The position numbers and the translations under genes were made by a program. A stretch of DNA of 35,084 bases from Lachnospiraceae bacterium (GTDB lineage: Bacteria > Bacillota > Clostridia > Lachnospirales > Lachnospiraceae), in assembly GCA_022781925.1 (NCBI GenBank), contig JALESO010000029.1:1-35084 (forward strand). The letters are read 5' to 3'. Below the pieces are notes generated by a model that worked only from the letters and a program-made list of their open reading frames with translations, searched no databases and was not told the origin of the DNA. Positions 8,028-17,220 of the stretch are shown here, piece by piece (position 1 is the first letter of the stretch; every line of letters begins with the position of its first letter).

Positions 8028-9218
8028 ATGCAGGAACCACATTTTATGAACAATCAGAAAATATCTGCCCGGCAGGTAAAACGCACGCTTACGCTGGAAC
8101 TGCTTGGCATCAGTACGCTGTTGCTCCCGTCGTTTGTGGCGGCATGCAGTGGTGTGGATGGATTTTTTGCACTGGCAGCGGGCGGTGGCTGTGCGTGGCT
8201 GCTGCTGAAATTCTGGCAGAAGTATTTTCGGCAGCAGGATTTCTCTCAGCGGCTGGAACAGATGGCAGGCGGTGTGCGTGGATGTATACAGGTGATTTAT
8301 GGTGTGGGATTTCTGGGGCTTGCAGGGTATGTGTTTTTTGTTATGACAGCCCTGGTGGAGCAGCAATTACTGGGGGCTGCCTGGGAGCCGGTGATCGTGC
8401 TTTCACTGGCGGCAGTGGCATTTTTCGGACTGGTGCGTGGCCTGGAAAGCCGGGTGCGGGTGTATGAAGTGCTGTATTGGTTTCTTCTGGTTCCGCTGCC
8501 TGTGATCCTCCTCATTGCATGTGCGGGTATTGATACTAATGCCTGGACACCGGTGGCGGCATCCTCTTTTCCGAATTTTATAAAAAGCAGCTATGTGAGC
8601 TTTCTGTTTTTCTCCGGAGCGTCACTGTATGTATTTTTCCTGAAAAGCTGTCAGAAAAAAGAGGCGGCATATGCGGGCACGCGGCATGCGCTGCTTGTGG
8701 TACTGGGGCTGAATCTGGTGATCTATCTGATCCTGCTCGGGGTATTTCACAGCGAACTGCTGGCGCACCGCAGATGGCCGGTTATTGATCTGATGGCGGT
8801 GGTGAAACTGCCGGGAAACTTTCTGGAGCGGCAGGATGCGCTGATGGTGGGAATCTGGTTTTTCTGCTTGTTCGCATTTCTGGATTCCATGCTGTACTAT
8901 GCGGTGGATTTTTTTGCGGGAATCTTCTGCTCTCAGAGCGGCAAAGCCTTGCAGACAGAACAAAATGCTTCGGAAACCGAGAGCAAAAAGCAAAAACGTA
9001 AAAGTCAGAAGGAGCCGAAAAATGAGAAAGTAACAACAGAACATAAGACAGATAAGAGAAAAATCGTGCTCACGGCAGTGCTGGTGGCGGCGGCAGGAGG
9101 TATCGGATGTTTCCTGCTGCATCGGGAAGTGGCTGCGGAGCGGATGTTTTACAGTTATCTGTATGGCATACTTCCATTGATGCTGCTTCTTCCGGTGCTT
9201 TGCAGAGACAGAAGGTAA
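8028..9218 (+). CDS. GerB-family spore germination permease (B subunit)
   Basis: A 396-residue integral membrane protein with about ten hydrophobic segments, related to amino-acid transporters of the APC fold. In GerA-type receptors the B subunit binds the germinant. The N-terminus (SARQVKRTLTLELLGISTLL) and its place between the A and C genes support the call. A charged loop rich in Lys/Glu (about residues 310-345) before the last membrane segments is longer than usual and reads as low-complexity sequence. The ATG at 8028 has a GGAG/GGAGG ribosome region; an internal Met at residue 7 is an alternative start. It is 77 bases downstream of the A subunit. Confidence 0.88.
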   Translation: MQEPHFMNNQKISARQVKRTLTLELLGISTLLLPSFVAACSGVDGFFALAAGGGCAWLLLKFWQKYFRQQDFSQRLEQMAGGVRGCIQVIYGVGFLGLAGYVFFVMTALVEQQLLGAAWEPVIVLSLAAVAFFGLVRGLESRVRVYEVLYWFLLVPLPVILLIACAGIDTNAWTPVAASSFPNFIKSSYVSFLFFSGASLYVFFLKSCQKKEAAYAGTRHALLVVLGLNLVIYLILLGVFHSELLAHRRWPVIDLMAVVKLPGNFLERQDALMVGIWFFCLFAFLDSMLYYAVDFFAGIFCSQSGKALQTEQNASETESKKQKRKSQKEPKNEKVTTEHKTDKRKIVLTAVLVAAAGGIGCFLLHREVAAERMFYSYLYGILPLMLLLPVLCRDRR

Positions 9219-9347
9219 AGACAGGAGCAAACTGGAGAAAACCACGAAAATAGAAACTAGCCGCAGACCGGGAAAAATGGAAGAATGATTTTTTATGACA
9301 GATCATAAAAGACAGCTAAGAAAAGGATAGAATAGCATAGATGGATA

Positions 9348-9370
9348 ATTCCTTACTGGATGTAAGGAAT
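9348..9370. promoter_or_regulatory. Perfect 9-bp hairpin in the 196-base gap before the gerC-type gene
   Basis: ATTCCTTAC pairs with GTAAGGAAT around a 5-nt loop, 45 bases before the lipoprotein start. It is followed by ATTATATTAACC rather than a T-run, so it is a weak terminator at best. It could be an attenuator, a processing or stability hairpin tuning the C subunit, or an operator. The role is not established. Confidence 0.4.
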
Positions 9371-9414
9371 ATTATATTAACCATAAATATATTGTAGAAA
9401 GGCGGGGATATCGG

Positions 9415-10512
9415 ATGGAGCAGAAAAAGGAGAAACTGTATCGGGGAAAACGAACGATTTTGCTGGCGGGAATGATTTCCTGTATCCTGTTTTTCCTGAT
9501 CTGCCTGTGCGGCTGCGGTGTCAACGAACTGGAAAATCAGGCATTCCCGCTGACCATGGGCGTGGAGGCGAAAGAGGATGGCAGTTTTCAGCTTTATCTG
9601 GCTTATCCGAACCTGCAGGACGAGAATGCTTCCGAAAATGCACTTTCCTCGGATGTGTACTGGGAGGGAACGGTGCCGGATCTTTTTACAGGAATGCGGC
9701 AGATGTCGGAGAACAGCAGTAAAAATCCGGATCTGAATCATCTGAAAGTGTTGCTGCTGAATCCGCAGATGTTTGCCTCCGATGCGGCGATGGAAGCGTT
9801 GCTTTCCTTTTTTGAAAAAGAAACCGATGCGGCATGGAATACCTATGTACTGCTGACGGAGGAGCCGATGCAGGAACTTTTTACCGAGGAACTTCAGCTG
9901 CCGGAATGCATGGGAATCTATCTGGAAGATCTGCTGGAAGAGTGGGAACATGTGAAGCACGATTCCTTTGTGACAGTGGGAACGCTGATGCGGCAGTTTT
10001 ATGAGCAGAAAGGAACGGTGTGTATACCAAGAGTCGTCCGGCAGGAAGAAAAACTGACCATAGGAGGATTTGCGGTGCTGGAGCAGCTGCATCTTGCAGG
10101 AAATCTGTCACTGGAAGAGGGATACGAGGCACTTTTGCTGCAAAATAATCTGAAAGAATATACGTTTTCCCTGGCAGACGGAACCGGCGTCACGCTGGAA
10201 CAGCTTCAGGTGCAGCGCAGTGTGGTGTCAGAACAGATGAATGAAATGGTGGTACAGATTGTCATAAACGGAACGTTTGGTATCACGAACAGGCTGGAAG
10301 GAAGCACACAGAGACAACAGCTGGAGACTGCGGCGAAGCAGGAACTGGAAGCGCGGCTGCAGGAATTTGCAGAAAAGTGGCAGCAGGCAGGGTACGATGT
10401 GACGGATTCCTACGCATTACTGCCGGGAAGTGACCGTGCACTGTGGGAACAGTATCAGGACAATGAGAAACAGTATGTGGCGGATCTTATTTATCAGGTG
10501 CAGATCAGATAA
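9415..10512 (+). CDS. GerC-family spore germination lipoprotein (C subunit)
   Basis: A 365-residue Ger(x)C-type lipoprotein, the third part of the germinant receptor. The N-terminus has a signal peptide ending in a lipobox (LICLCGC), with the lipidated Cys expected near residue 33. The mature start NELENQAFPLTMGVE matches the family opening (domain 1), followed by the TGMRQMSENSSKNPDLNHLKVLLLNPQMF region. The C-terminal third (domain 3) runs to VADLIYQVQIR. The ATG follows AAAGGCGGGG. It completes the A-B-C set after a 196-base gap containing a hairpin; no terminator separates it from spoIIR 169 bases on. Confidence 0.9.
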   Translation: MEQKKEKLYRGKRTILLAGMISCILFFLICLCGCGVNELENQAFPLTMGVEAKEDGSFQLYLAYPNLQDENASENALSSDVYWEGTVPDLFTGMRQMSENSSKNPDLNHLKVLLLNPQMFASDAAMEALLSFFEKETDAAWNTYVLLTEEPMQELFTEELQLPECMGIYLEDLLEEWEHVKHDSFVTVGTLMRQFYEQKGTVCIPRVVRQEEKLTIGGFAVLEQLHLAGNLSLEEGYEALLLQNNLKEYTFSLADGTGVTLEQLQVQRSVVSEQMNEMVVQIVINGTFGITNRLEGSTQRQQLETAAKQELEARLQEFAEKWQQAGYDVTDSYALLPGSDRALWEQYQDNEKQYVADLIYQVQIR

Positions 10513-10681
10513 AAAAAGTATTGCTGTATAATCTGGAAAAAGATGGAAACACTCTGAACATAGGAAAATGAGTATAATCAAATTAAGAAAAGCCAGGGTT
10601 CCCATTGTGGAGAGACCGGTACAGAACCGATATCTGGTGATTCATTTGATCAGGATAATATAGGATGTGAGGAGTGCAGAG

Positions 10682-11290
10682 ATGAAAAAGAAAATTCTGG
10701 CGGTATGTCTGGCGGCAGCAGCCTGCGTACTGCTTTCCACAACGATACAGACAAAGAGCATGCAGCAGAATATGGCGCAGAAGGTATTGCGGTTTCATGT
10801 GCTGGCAAACAGCGACAGCCGGGAGGATCAGGCATTAAAACTGAAGGTGCGTGACCAGGTAGGCACACTGATGGCGGAAAAATTAAAAGATGCGGATTCC
10901 CTAAAGGATAGTGAGCAGATCGTAAAAGCGAATCTGAATGTCATCGAGGACTGTGCCGCCAAGGTGATTTCAGCGGAAGGTTATGATTATTCCGTATCGG
11001 CGGCACTGGAGAACTGTATGTTTCCGGAGAAAACCTACGGAGCGTATACATTTCCGGGCGGAGATTATGAGGCTCTGCGGGTGGTGATCGGATCCGGGGA
11101 AGGGCACAACTGGTGGTGTGTCATGTATCCGAATCTCTGCTTTGCAAACAGCATGTATGAGGTGGACGATTCCACCGGTGAAAAACTGCGGGAAGTATTG
11201 GATCCGCAGGAGTATGCTTCTGTTTTGCGGCAGGGGAATTATCAGGTGTGCTTCAAATTACTGGATTTTCTGAATCATGTGCTTGAATAA
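10682..11290 (+). CDS. spoIIR: Stage II sporulation protein R
   Basis: SpoIIR is made in the forespore, exported across the forespore membrane and triggers SpoIIGA-mediated activation of pro-sigma-E in the mother cell. The 202-residue protein has an N-terminal hydrophobic export segment (ILAVCLAAAACVLLSTTIQT) and the family hallmarks VLRFHVLANSDSREDQALK, ALKLKVRD and GEGHNWWCVMYPNLCF. I start it at ATG 10682 because a GAGGAG ribosome site lies 7 bases upstream; an upstream GTG at 10667 overlaps that site. A sigma-F promoter is expected from family knowledge but none was recognised. Confidence 0.95.
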   Translation: MKKKILAVCLAAAACVLLSTTIQTKSMQQNMAQKVLRFHVLANSDSREDQALKLKVRDQVGTLMAEKLKDADSLKDSEQIVKANLNVIEDCAAKVISAEGYDYSVSAALENCMFPEKTYGAYTFPGGDYEALRVVIGSGEGHNWWCVMYPNLCFANSMYEVDDSTGEKLREVLDPQEYASVLRQGNYQVCFKLLDFLNHVLE

Positions 11291-11382
11291 TTGAGAAAAA
11301 ACCTTTACAATGTGTGGGTATTACAAAAAATATTATTTTTAAAGCAAAATAATTGACAGATAGAAATATGTGAGGTCACAAT

Positions 11383-11835
11383 ATGACAAAAGATGTATTG
11401 ATCACCATCAGCGGCGTACAGAAGATAGACGGAGAATTACATGATCCCATTGAGACAGTCACACCGGGAGAATATTATTTCCGAAACGGCAAGCATTATA
11501 TCTTGTACGATGAAGTACAGGAAGGCGTGCCGGGTGTGACAAAGTGCATGATTAAAATAGGAGAAGACATGGTGGATCTCTCCAAAAAGGGAGCCGCCGG
11601 GGTACATATGAGTTTTCAGAAGGACAAGAAGACACGGACTTCCTACCAGACACCATACGGAAGCATGATGCTTGGTTTTGATTCCCGGACAATCCGGTTG
11701 ATGGAGACGGAGGATATGCTCCACCTGAAACTGGAGTATGACATGGAAGTGGAAGAGGAGCATCTGGCAGAATGTACCCTGACCATGAAAGTCAGATCAA
11801 AAGGAACGAAAGGAACAAAGGGGAATGACAGATAA
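11383..11835 (+). CDS. DUF1934-family small beta-barrel protein (YwiB-like)
   Basis: A 150-residue cytosolic protein with no signal peptide. The opening VLITISGVQKIDGELHDPIETVTPGEYYF and the TPYGSMMLGFDSRTIRL segment are typical of DUF1934 (YwiB-like, lipocalin-like barrel), whose function is unknown. The C-terminus is Lys/Thr-rich (KGTKGTKGNDR). The ATG follows a GAGGT ribosome site. It overlaps the racemase gene by 11 bases, so the two are translationally coupled. Confidence 0.88.
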   Translation: MTKDVLITISGVQKIDGELHDPIETVTPGEYYFRNGKHYILYDEVQEGVPGVTKCMIKIGEDMVDLSKKGAAGVHMSFQKDKKTRTSYQTPYGSMMLGFDSRTIRLMETEDMLHLKLEYDMEVEEEHLAECTLTMKVRSKGTKGTKGNDR

Positions 11836-12670
11836 ATTAAAAGAAAAAGACGAGTTTCGCTATGCACCCATCGGTGTATTTGATTCCGGTGTGGGAGGAC
11901 TGACTGTGGCCAGAGAGATCATGCGTCAGATTCCAAATGAGCGGATCATTTATTTTGGCGATACCGCGCGCGTACCGTATGGAAGTAAATCCAAAGAGAC
12001 GATTATTCGTTTCTCCAGACAGATCATCCGTTTTTTACAGTCAAAAGGCGTAAAGGCGATCGTCATCGCATGCAATACAGCCAGTGCACTGGCACTGGAG
12101 ACGGTACAGCCGGAATTTGACATCCCGATCCTGGGTGTGGTCAAGGCAGGCGCAAAGGAAGCTGCAAGAGTGACAAAAAACGGAAAAATCGGTGTTATCG
12201 CCACAGAGAGTACCATTGAGAGTCAGCTGTATACACAGGAAATTCATTCACACAAACCAAATGCACAGGTGCTCGGCAAGCCATGTCCGTTGTTTGTACC
12301 GCTGGTGGAAGAGGGCTGGCTGAAGGATCCTGTGACGGTGGAAGTGGCAAACCGCTATCTGGAGCCATTGCTGGAGTCTGGCATCGACACGCTGATCATG
12401 GGCTGTACCCATTATCCGCTGCTTCGATCCACCCTGCGTCAGATCATGGGTGAAAAAGTAAATCTGGTAAATCCGGCTTATGAGACGGCGCGGGAACTGA
12501 AATCCCTGCTGGAGCGGGATGGGCTGAATAATGACGGAAAGCAGAGTTATGAGGGCGCGATGCACGAGTTCTATGTCAGTGATGCAGCAAACAAGTTCAA
12601 AAATTTTGCCAACTCCATTCTGCCATATGGCGTGGATACCACACAACTGATACATATCGAGGATTATTGA
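11825..12670 (+). CDS. murI: Glutamate racemase
   Basis: It interconverts L- and D-glutamate to supply D-Glu for peptidoglycan stem peptides; it is cytosolic and cofactor-independent. The 281 residues include the opening IGVFDSGVGGLTVAREI, the first catalytic cysteine C83 in ACNTASA and the second C194 in GCTHYPLL, which form the two-base mechanism. The ATG lies inside the end of the DUF1934 gene behind an AAAGGGG ribosome site. Transcription ends at the bidirectional terminator near 12787 after a pair of 30-bp repeats. Confidence 0.97.
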   Translation: MTDKLKEKDEFRYAPIGVFDSGVGGLTVAREIMRQIPNERIIYFGDTARVPYGSKSKETIIRFSRQIIRFLQSKGVKAIVIACNTASALALETVQPEFDIPILGVVKAGAKEAARVTKNGKIGVIATESTIESQLYTQEIHSHKPNAQVLGKPCPLFVPLVEEGWLKDPVTVEVANRYLEPLLESGIDTLIMGCTHYPLLRSTLRQIMGEKVNLVNPAYETARELKSLLERDGLNNDGKQSYEGAMHEFYVSDAANKFKNFANSILPYGVDTTQLIHIEDY

Positions 12671-12703
12671 TAACGGTATGAAATAATTCTGCCGGCATTC
12701 CTG

Positions 12704-12763
12704 AAATAGGAAACGATTTCAAAAATCATTCGCAAATAGTAAACAGTTTCAAGAATCATTTGT
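12704..12763. repeat. Two tandem 30-bp repeats downstream of murI
   Basis: Units at 12704-12733 and 12734-12763 match at 24 of 30 positions. Each holds an AAATAGKAAAC block followed by TTTCAARAATCATT, and the first contains a GAAA-CGA-TTTC palindrome. The second unit runs directly into a TATAAT at 12763-12768, but no rightward gene lies before the terminator at 12787. It could be a tandem protein-binding site, a decayed promoter region, or a simple duplication. Confidence 0.6.
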
Positions 12764-12786
12764 ATAATTATCATACAGATAAAAAA

Positions 12787-12830
12787 CGAGCGTGATGAAA
12801 AGCAACATTCATCACGCTCGACGTTTTTCT
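12787..12830. terminator. Bidirectional terminator between murI and the convergent membrane protein gene
   Basis: A perfect 13-bp stem pairs 12787-12799 with 12808-12820 around an 8-nt loop. It is flanked by an A-run on the left and a long T-run on the right, so it can terminate both murI (+) and the gene at 12865-13311 (-). Confidence 0.92.
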
Positions 12831-12864
12831 TTTTTTATGATGTAAACTTACCTGTTTGTCTGAT

Positions 12865-13311
12865 TTATTTCTGACCAGTAAGTTTTGCGAAGAAACCGCG
12901 TTTCTTTTTCTCCGGTTTCTCTAATGGTCCACGAAGACCGCGAACATCAGAAATAAAGAGACCGCTGACGGAAGCTTTTACTTCTTTTTTCACCGGAATC
13001 TGATCGTAAATCTGGTTATCTGCGATCAGAACCATGATCTGTGGTCCGACTTTGGCTTTGACAACCGGTACTTTTGCCAGTCTTGCAAACTTCGGTGTCT
13101 GGTCAATGACCTGCTGTGGCAGACCGGACTCTTTCATGCGAAGTTTTTTCTTGTCGATGATCAGCATGTTGACCCACTGTGCTGCTTCATCAATGGCAGC
13201 CTGCTGTTCGTCACGCTTTTTCATGTTTCGTTTACCCATGAAGTAGAGTATGATAAGAGCGGCAGCACAAGCAGCAAGAACAATGATAAGTGTAATGATC
13301 TGTGGTGACAC
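12865..13311 (-). CDS. Small single-pass membrane protein of unknown function
   Basis: A 148-residue protein with one N-terminal membrane segment (about residues 4-24, IITLIIVLAACAAALIILYFMG), then a charged stretch (KRNMKKRDEQQ) and a soluble domain including VGPQIMVLIADNQIYDQIPV and a Lys-rich tail (PEKKKRGFFAKLTGQK). It is predicted to be anchored with the bulk in the cytoplasm. The start is a GTG at 13311, supported by AAAGGAGG about 10 bases upstream. I do not recognise a named family. It is transcribed alone, convergent with murI. Confidence 0.82.
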   Translation of the reverse strand: MSPQIITLIIVLAACAAALIILYFMGKRNMKKRDEQQAAIDEAAQWVNMLIIDKKKLRMKESGLPQQVIDQTPKFARLAKVPVVKAKVGPQIMVLIADNQIYDQIPVKKEVKASVSGLFISDVRGLRGPLEKPEKKKRGFFAKLTGQK

Positions 13312-13534
13312 GGATATATTTCCTCCTTTATCGGTATTTTGTTCATAGTAAAACTAAGTCTACGAGATATTGTATCATTGATTATACGAAAACTCAAGAA
13401 AAAAATAGAAGAATCACTTTTCATTTATAGGAAAATATGGTATCTTTAAAGACAGTGATGCCTTTTGAGAGAAGCGCAGACAAGGGGATGAATTATGGGG
13501 AAAAGATTCATTCAAAGAAAGGAATATTAAAAAA

Positions 13535-14719
13535 ATGAAAAAGAAACTCGTAATAGTATTAATGGCAGTGATGGTTGCAACAGCAGCACTGGGCGGCTGT
13601 GGCCAGAAAGGTGCATCCACAGACAGCAGCGTATCCGCAGAGGAAGAAGCAGATGTGGAATATTCTGCCAAGGAATTATTGAAAGCTACCGATTATGATG
13701 TAGCGAAATATGTAAAGTTAAATGACTACATGAATATGACCGTAGAACTTTCTCAGGACTATTCTGTCGGCGACGAGGATATCCAGTCTTATATCGAGTA
13801 TCTGATGTCCATGTATCCGTCTTATGAAGTCAGTGACAAGCAGACCGTAGAGAGCGGAGATGTTGTAAACATTGATTATGTGGGAACCATCGATGGAGAG
13901 GAGTTCTCCGGCGGAAGTGCCACAGAGCAGCATCTGGAGATCGGATCCGGTTCCTTTATTGATGGATTTGAGGATGGGCTGATCGGCAAAAATGTCGGCG
14001 AGACCGTAGAACTGAACCTGACATTCCCGGAGAATTATACAAACAACACCGATCTGGCTGGCAAAGATGCAGTATTTACTGTAACCATCAACAGCATCGA
14101 TACAGAAAAAGAAATGGTATATGATGATCTGACGGATGAATATGTCAGCGAGAACTTCGGAAGCAGTGGAATCACAACTGTGGATGACCTGAAATCACAG
14201 GTAAGCAACGTACTGGAGAACCGTAATTACTCCAATAAAATGACAGAGATCCAGAGCGGAGTTCTGGAGAAACTGATGGATGAGTGTGAGGTAACACTTC
14301 CGGACGGACTGTTAGATCAGAGAATTGCAGAGTACAAAGAGCGTGTCAACAAAGCCGTAGAAGAAAGTGGACAGAGCTTTGAAGATTATATGGGTATGAC
14401 TGAGGATGATTTCAATGATCAGGTAAGTGACTACATCGAAGAGAGTCTGAAACAGGAGCTGATCCTGGAGGCTGTTGTAAAAGATATGAAACTGTCTGTG
14501 TCCCAGAAAAGCTTTGAGGAATTTGTAGACAGTTATGTATCCAGCTACAATATCGCAGACCGTGATACTTTCTATGAGGAGTACGGCGGAGAGGATTATG
14601 TAAGACTGAGCTACGCAGAGAATCAGGCATTATCCAAGATCATGGACAGCGTAAAGACAAAAGTTGCTGACAATACCGATTCTTCTGACGATGCAGACAG
14701 TTCTGCAGATGCTGAATAA
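13535..14719 (+). CDS. Secreted FKBP / trigger-factor-like peptidyl-prolyl isomerase lipoprotein
   Basis: A 394-residue lipoprotein with signal peptide and lipobox ending at C22 (AALGGC). A Ser/Glu-rich linker precedes an FKBP-type PPIase domain (about residues 95-190; GDVVNIDYVGTIDGEEFSGG, IGSGSFIDGFEDGLIGKNVG). The C-terminal helical region, about residues 200-375, resembles the trigger-factor C domain (TLPDGLLDQRIAEYKERV). The tail is Asp/Ser/Ala-rich. The protein probably assists folding outside the membrane. The ATG follows AAAGGA. It lacks the ribosome-binding domain of cytosolic trigger factor, so I do not use the symbol tig. No clear terminator follows it; asnS has its own promoter. 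Confidence 0.88.
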   Translation: MKKKLVIVLMAVMVATAALGGCGQKGASTDSSVSAEEEADVEYSAKELLKATDYDVAKYVKLNDYMNMTVELSQDYSVGDEDIQSYIEYLMSMYPSYEVSDKQTVESGDVVNIDYVGTIDGEEFSGGSATEQHLEIGSGSFIDGFEDGLIGKNVGETVELNLTFPENYTNNTDLAGKDAVFTVTINSIDTEKEMVYDDLTDEYVSENFGSSGITTVDDLKSQVSNVLENRNYSNKMTEIQSGVLEKLMDECEVTLPDGLLDQRIAEYKERVNKAVEESGQSFEDYMGMTEDDFNDQVSDYIEESLKQELILEAVVKDMKLSVSQKSFEEFVDSYVSSYNIADRDTFYEEYGGEDYVRLSYAENQALSKIMDSVKTKVADNTDSSDDADSSADAE

Positions 14720-14735
14720 TCAGCGCATGATCTTC

Positions 14736-14763
14736 TTGATTGAAAAAACGTGATGTTTATAAA
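14736..14763 (+). promoter_or_regulatory. Candidate promoter for asnS
   Basis: A -35 TTGATT (14736-14741), a 16-base spacer and a -10 TATAAA (14758-14763). Transcription from about 14770 would leave a leader of about 50 nt, too short for a T-box. Confidence 0.5.
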
Positions 14764-14819
14764 GTGATTTTATTTTGATGTAAAAACAGCTGAGGGGCTG
14801 AGATTTGGGAGGCAATCAC

Positions 14820-16211
14820 ATGGAGTTGACAAACATCCGGGAATTATTCCGGGACAAAGAAACGTATCTTGACAAAGAGATATCCATCGGCGGATGGGTT
14901 CGTTCCGTTCGCGGATCCAAGAAATTTGGATTTATCGTAGTAAATGACGGTACTTTTTTTGAACCGTTACAGGTCGTTTACGGTGACCATCTGGAGAATT
15001 TTGCGGAGATCTCAAAATTAAACGTAGGTGCTGCGATCATTGTAACCGGTAAGCTGGTAGCTACACCGGAAGCAAAACAGCCATTTGAGATCCAGGCAGA
15101 CAAAGTAGAGATCGAGGGCGCATCCGCACCGGATTATCCGCTGCAGAAAAAGCGTCACAGCTTTGAGTATCTGAGAACAATTTCTCATTTACGTCCGCGT
15201 ACCAATACTTTTGAGGCAGTGTTCCGTGTACGTTCTCTGATCGCATATGCAATCCACAAATTTTTCCAGGAGCGCGATTTCGTCTATGTACACACACCAC
15301 TGATCACAGGAAGTGACTGTGAGGGAGCCGGTGAAATGTTCCAGGTTACGACTATGGATCTGAACAATGTGCCGAAAAAAGACGACGGAAGCGTTGATTT
15401 CACACAGGATTTCTTCGGAAAACCAACCAATCTGACCGTAAGCGGACAGTTAAACGGTGAGACTTATGCCATGGCATTCAAGAACATCTACACCTTTGGA
15501 CCGACATTCCGTGCAGAAAACTCCAATACGACACGTCATGCAGCAGAGTTCTGGATGATCGAGCCGGAGATTGCTTTCGCAGATTTGAAAGATGATATGG
15601 TTCTTGCAGAGAGCATGCTGAAATATGTTATCCGCTACGTGCTGGAGCACGCACCGGAAGAGATGGAATTCTTCAACAAATTTGTAGACAAAGGATTACT
15701 GGATCGTCTGAACCACGTATTAAATTCCGATTTCGGACATGTTACTTATACCGAAGCCATTGAGATTCTTGAGAAAAACAATGACAAGTTTGATTATAAA
15801 GTATTCTGGGGTGCAGACCTGCAGACAGAGCATGAGCGTTACCTGACAGAGGAAATCTTCAAACGCCCGGTATTTGTAACCGATTATCCGAAGGAGATCA
15901 AAGCATTCTACATGAAACTCAACGAGGACGGCAAGACAGTAGCCGCTATGGACTGTCTGGTTCCGGGCATTGGAGAGATCATCGGCGGAAGCCAGCGTGA
16001 GGATGACTACGACAAGCTTCTGGCAAGAATGAAAGAACTCGGACTCAAAGAAGAAGACTATGACTTCTATCTGGATCTGAGAAAATACGGTTCTGCAAGA
16101 CATGCAGGATTTGGTCTGGGATTTGAGCGCTGCGTCATGTACCTGACAGGTATGGGAAATATCCGTGACGTAATCCCATTCCCAAGAACAGTTAATAACT
16201 GCGAGTTGTAA
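14820..16211 (+). CDS. asnS: Asparagine--tRNA ligase
   Basis: A class IIb aminoacyl-tRNA synthetase charging tRNA-Asn in the cytosol. An N-terminal OB-fold anticodon-binding domain ([24 protein letters not shown]) precedes the catalytic domain, with motif 2 ([24 protein letters not shown]) and motif 3 ([15 protein letters not shown]). The terminal [13 protein letters not shown] is typical of AsnRS rather than AspRS. I choose ATG 14820 (463 residues, the usual length), since GGGAGG lies just upstream; a TTG at 14805 would precede that site. The stop codon's last base is the first base of a structured element (16211-16359). Confidence 0.97.
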   Translation: MELTNIRELFRDKETYLDKEISIGGWVRSVRGSKKFGFIVVNDGTFFEPLQVVYGDHLENFAEISKLNVGAAIIVTGKLVATPEAKQPFEIQADKVEIEGASAPDYPLQKKRHSFEYLRTISHLRPRTNTFEAVFRVRSLIAYAIHKFFQERDFVYVHTPLITGSDCEGAGEMFQVTTMDLNNVPKKDDGSVDFTQDFFGKPTNLTVSGQLNGETYAMAFKNIYTFGPTFRAENSNTTRHAAEFWMIEPEIAFADLKDDMVLAESMLKYVIRYVLEHAPEEMEFFNKFVDKGLLDRLNHVLNSDFGHVTYTEAIEILEKNNDKFDYKVFWGADLQTEHERYLTEEIFKRPVFVTDYPKEIKAFYMKLNEDGKTVAAMDCLVPGIGEIIGGSQREDDYDKLLARMKELGLKEEDYDFYLDLRKYGSARHAGFGLGFERCVMYLTGMGNIRDVIPFPRTVNNCEL

Positions 16212-16359
16212 TCATTCAGAGCCAAGGCAATTTTCAGTAAATATGTGAGTCATGCTTGCATGAGTGAGCATATTTATGAAAATTTCTTTGGCGAGAAGCC
16301 AAACATGAGCAAAAGGAAAGCTTTGGAAAAGCGATTTTGCGAATGTGGCTCTGAATGAT
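16211..16359 (+). ncRNA. Structured 3'-UTR element, copy A (after asnS)
   Basis: A 149-bp element closed by a perfect 14-bp inverted repeat (16211-16224 with 16346-16359), starting on the last base of the asnS stop codon and followed by a terminator. Inside are a hairpin TTTGGC-GAGAA-GCCAAA near 16287-16303, a GCTTT/AAAGC hairpin near 16320-16332, and an inserted hairpin of about 37 nt near 16239-16275 absent from copy B. It matches copy B at 33130-33241 across the stems and the block GGCGAGAAGCCAA...CATGAGCAAA. A 17-codon reading frame, MSKRKALEKRFCECGSE, spans 16305-16358. It may be a structured RNA, a MITE-like insertion or a mini-gene. I do not recognise a named family. Confidence 0.6.
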
Positions 16360-16376
16360 AGAAAGTGTAAAAAATA

Positions 16377-16414
16377 AAAGGGGAGGTTTGGTCTGCACCG
16401 AACTTCCCCTTTAT
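16377..16414 (+). terminator. Terminator following asnS and element A
   Basis: A stem of about 16 bp with wobble pairs (16377-16392 with 16397-16412) around a CTGC loop. Only a short T-run trails it (CCCTTTAT), and it sits 17 bases before truA. It ends the asnS transcript and may attenuate read-through into truA. Confidence 0.78.
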
Positions 16415-16430
16415 CAAACAGGAAAAATAT

Positions 16431-17192
16431 ATGGCAAATTATAAAATAATCATTCAATACGATGGAACCCGCTACAAAGGCTGGCAGCGTCAGAAGACCA
16501 CGGACCAGACCATTCAGGGGAAGATCGAAGCGATTTTAAGCAGACAATATGGACGTACCATAGAGATTGACGGCTCCGGGCGCACGGATGCCGGTGTGCA
16601 TGCCCATGGACAGGTGGCGAATTTCCGGATTCCGGATGCCTGCTGTGAAGGAAAGGCACCGGAGGAGATGTGTGAGGAACTGAGGCAGATGTTTGTACAG
16701 TATCTGCCGGAAGATATTGCCGTGACTGAGGTGCGGGTGGCATCCGAACGTTTTCACAGCCGTCTGAATGTGGTGAAAAAGACTTATGTGTACCGCATCT
16801 GGGACGCAGATTATCCGAATGTATTTGAGCGTAAATACATGCTGCATGATAACCGGGCGATGGATGTGGAAGCCATGCAGCAGGCGGCGCAGTATCTGCT
16901 TGGCAAACATGATTTTGCGGCATTTTGCGGAAATGCCAGGATGAAAAAATCTACGGTGCGTACCATTCATGAGATCGACATCAGACGGATCGGTGAAGAA
17001 ATCCGTTTTACATATACCGGAAACGGATTTTTGCAGAATATGATCCGTATCGTGACAGGAACTCTGGTGGATGTGGGCTGCGGTGTCTATCCGCCGGAAC
17101 ATGTGGCAGAGATTCTGGAGTCAAAAGTACGGGCAGAGGCAGGGCCGACCATGCCGGCTCAGGGGCTGACCTTATGGGAAGTAACCTATTAA
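16431..17192 (+). CDS. truA: tRNA pseudouridine(38-40) synthase
   Basis: It isomerises uridines 38-40 of tRNA anticodon arms to pseudouridine. The 253 residues are of family length. The opening YKIIIQYDGTRYKGWQRQ and the catalytic aspartate D53 within GSGRTDAGVHAHGQVANF are diagnostic; the C-terminal FLQNMIRIVTGTLVDVG segment also matches. The ATG follows a CAGGAAA site directly after the terminator. recJ starts 29 bases downstream without a terminator, so they form one unit. Confidence 0.97.
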   Translation: MANYKIIIQYDGTRYKGWQRQKTTDQTIQGKIEAILSRQYGRTIEIDGSGRTDAGVHAHGQVANFRIPDACCEGKAPEEMCEELRQMFVQYLPEDIAVTEVRVASERFHSRLNVVKKTYVYRIWDADYPNVFERKYMLHDNRAMDVEAMQQAAQYLLGKHDFAAFCGNARMKKSTVRTIHEIDIRRIGEEIRFTYTGNGFLQNMIRIVTGTLVDVGCGVYPPEHVAEILESKVRAEAGPTMPAQGLTLWEVTY

Positions 17193-17220
17193 TAAAAATA
17201 ATAAAAACAGGAGTGACTAC

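Noticed and set aside
12704-12763. CRISPR-like repeats
   Set aside because: Only two adjacent imperfect units without spacers and no cas genes nearby.
14764-14819. A T-box or riboswitch in the asnS leader
   Set aside because: The leader from the predicted start is only about 50 nt and lacks T-box signatures.
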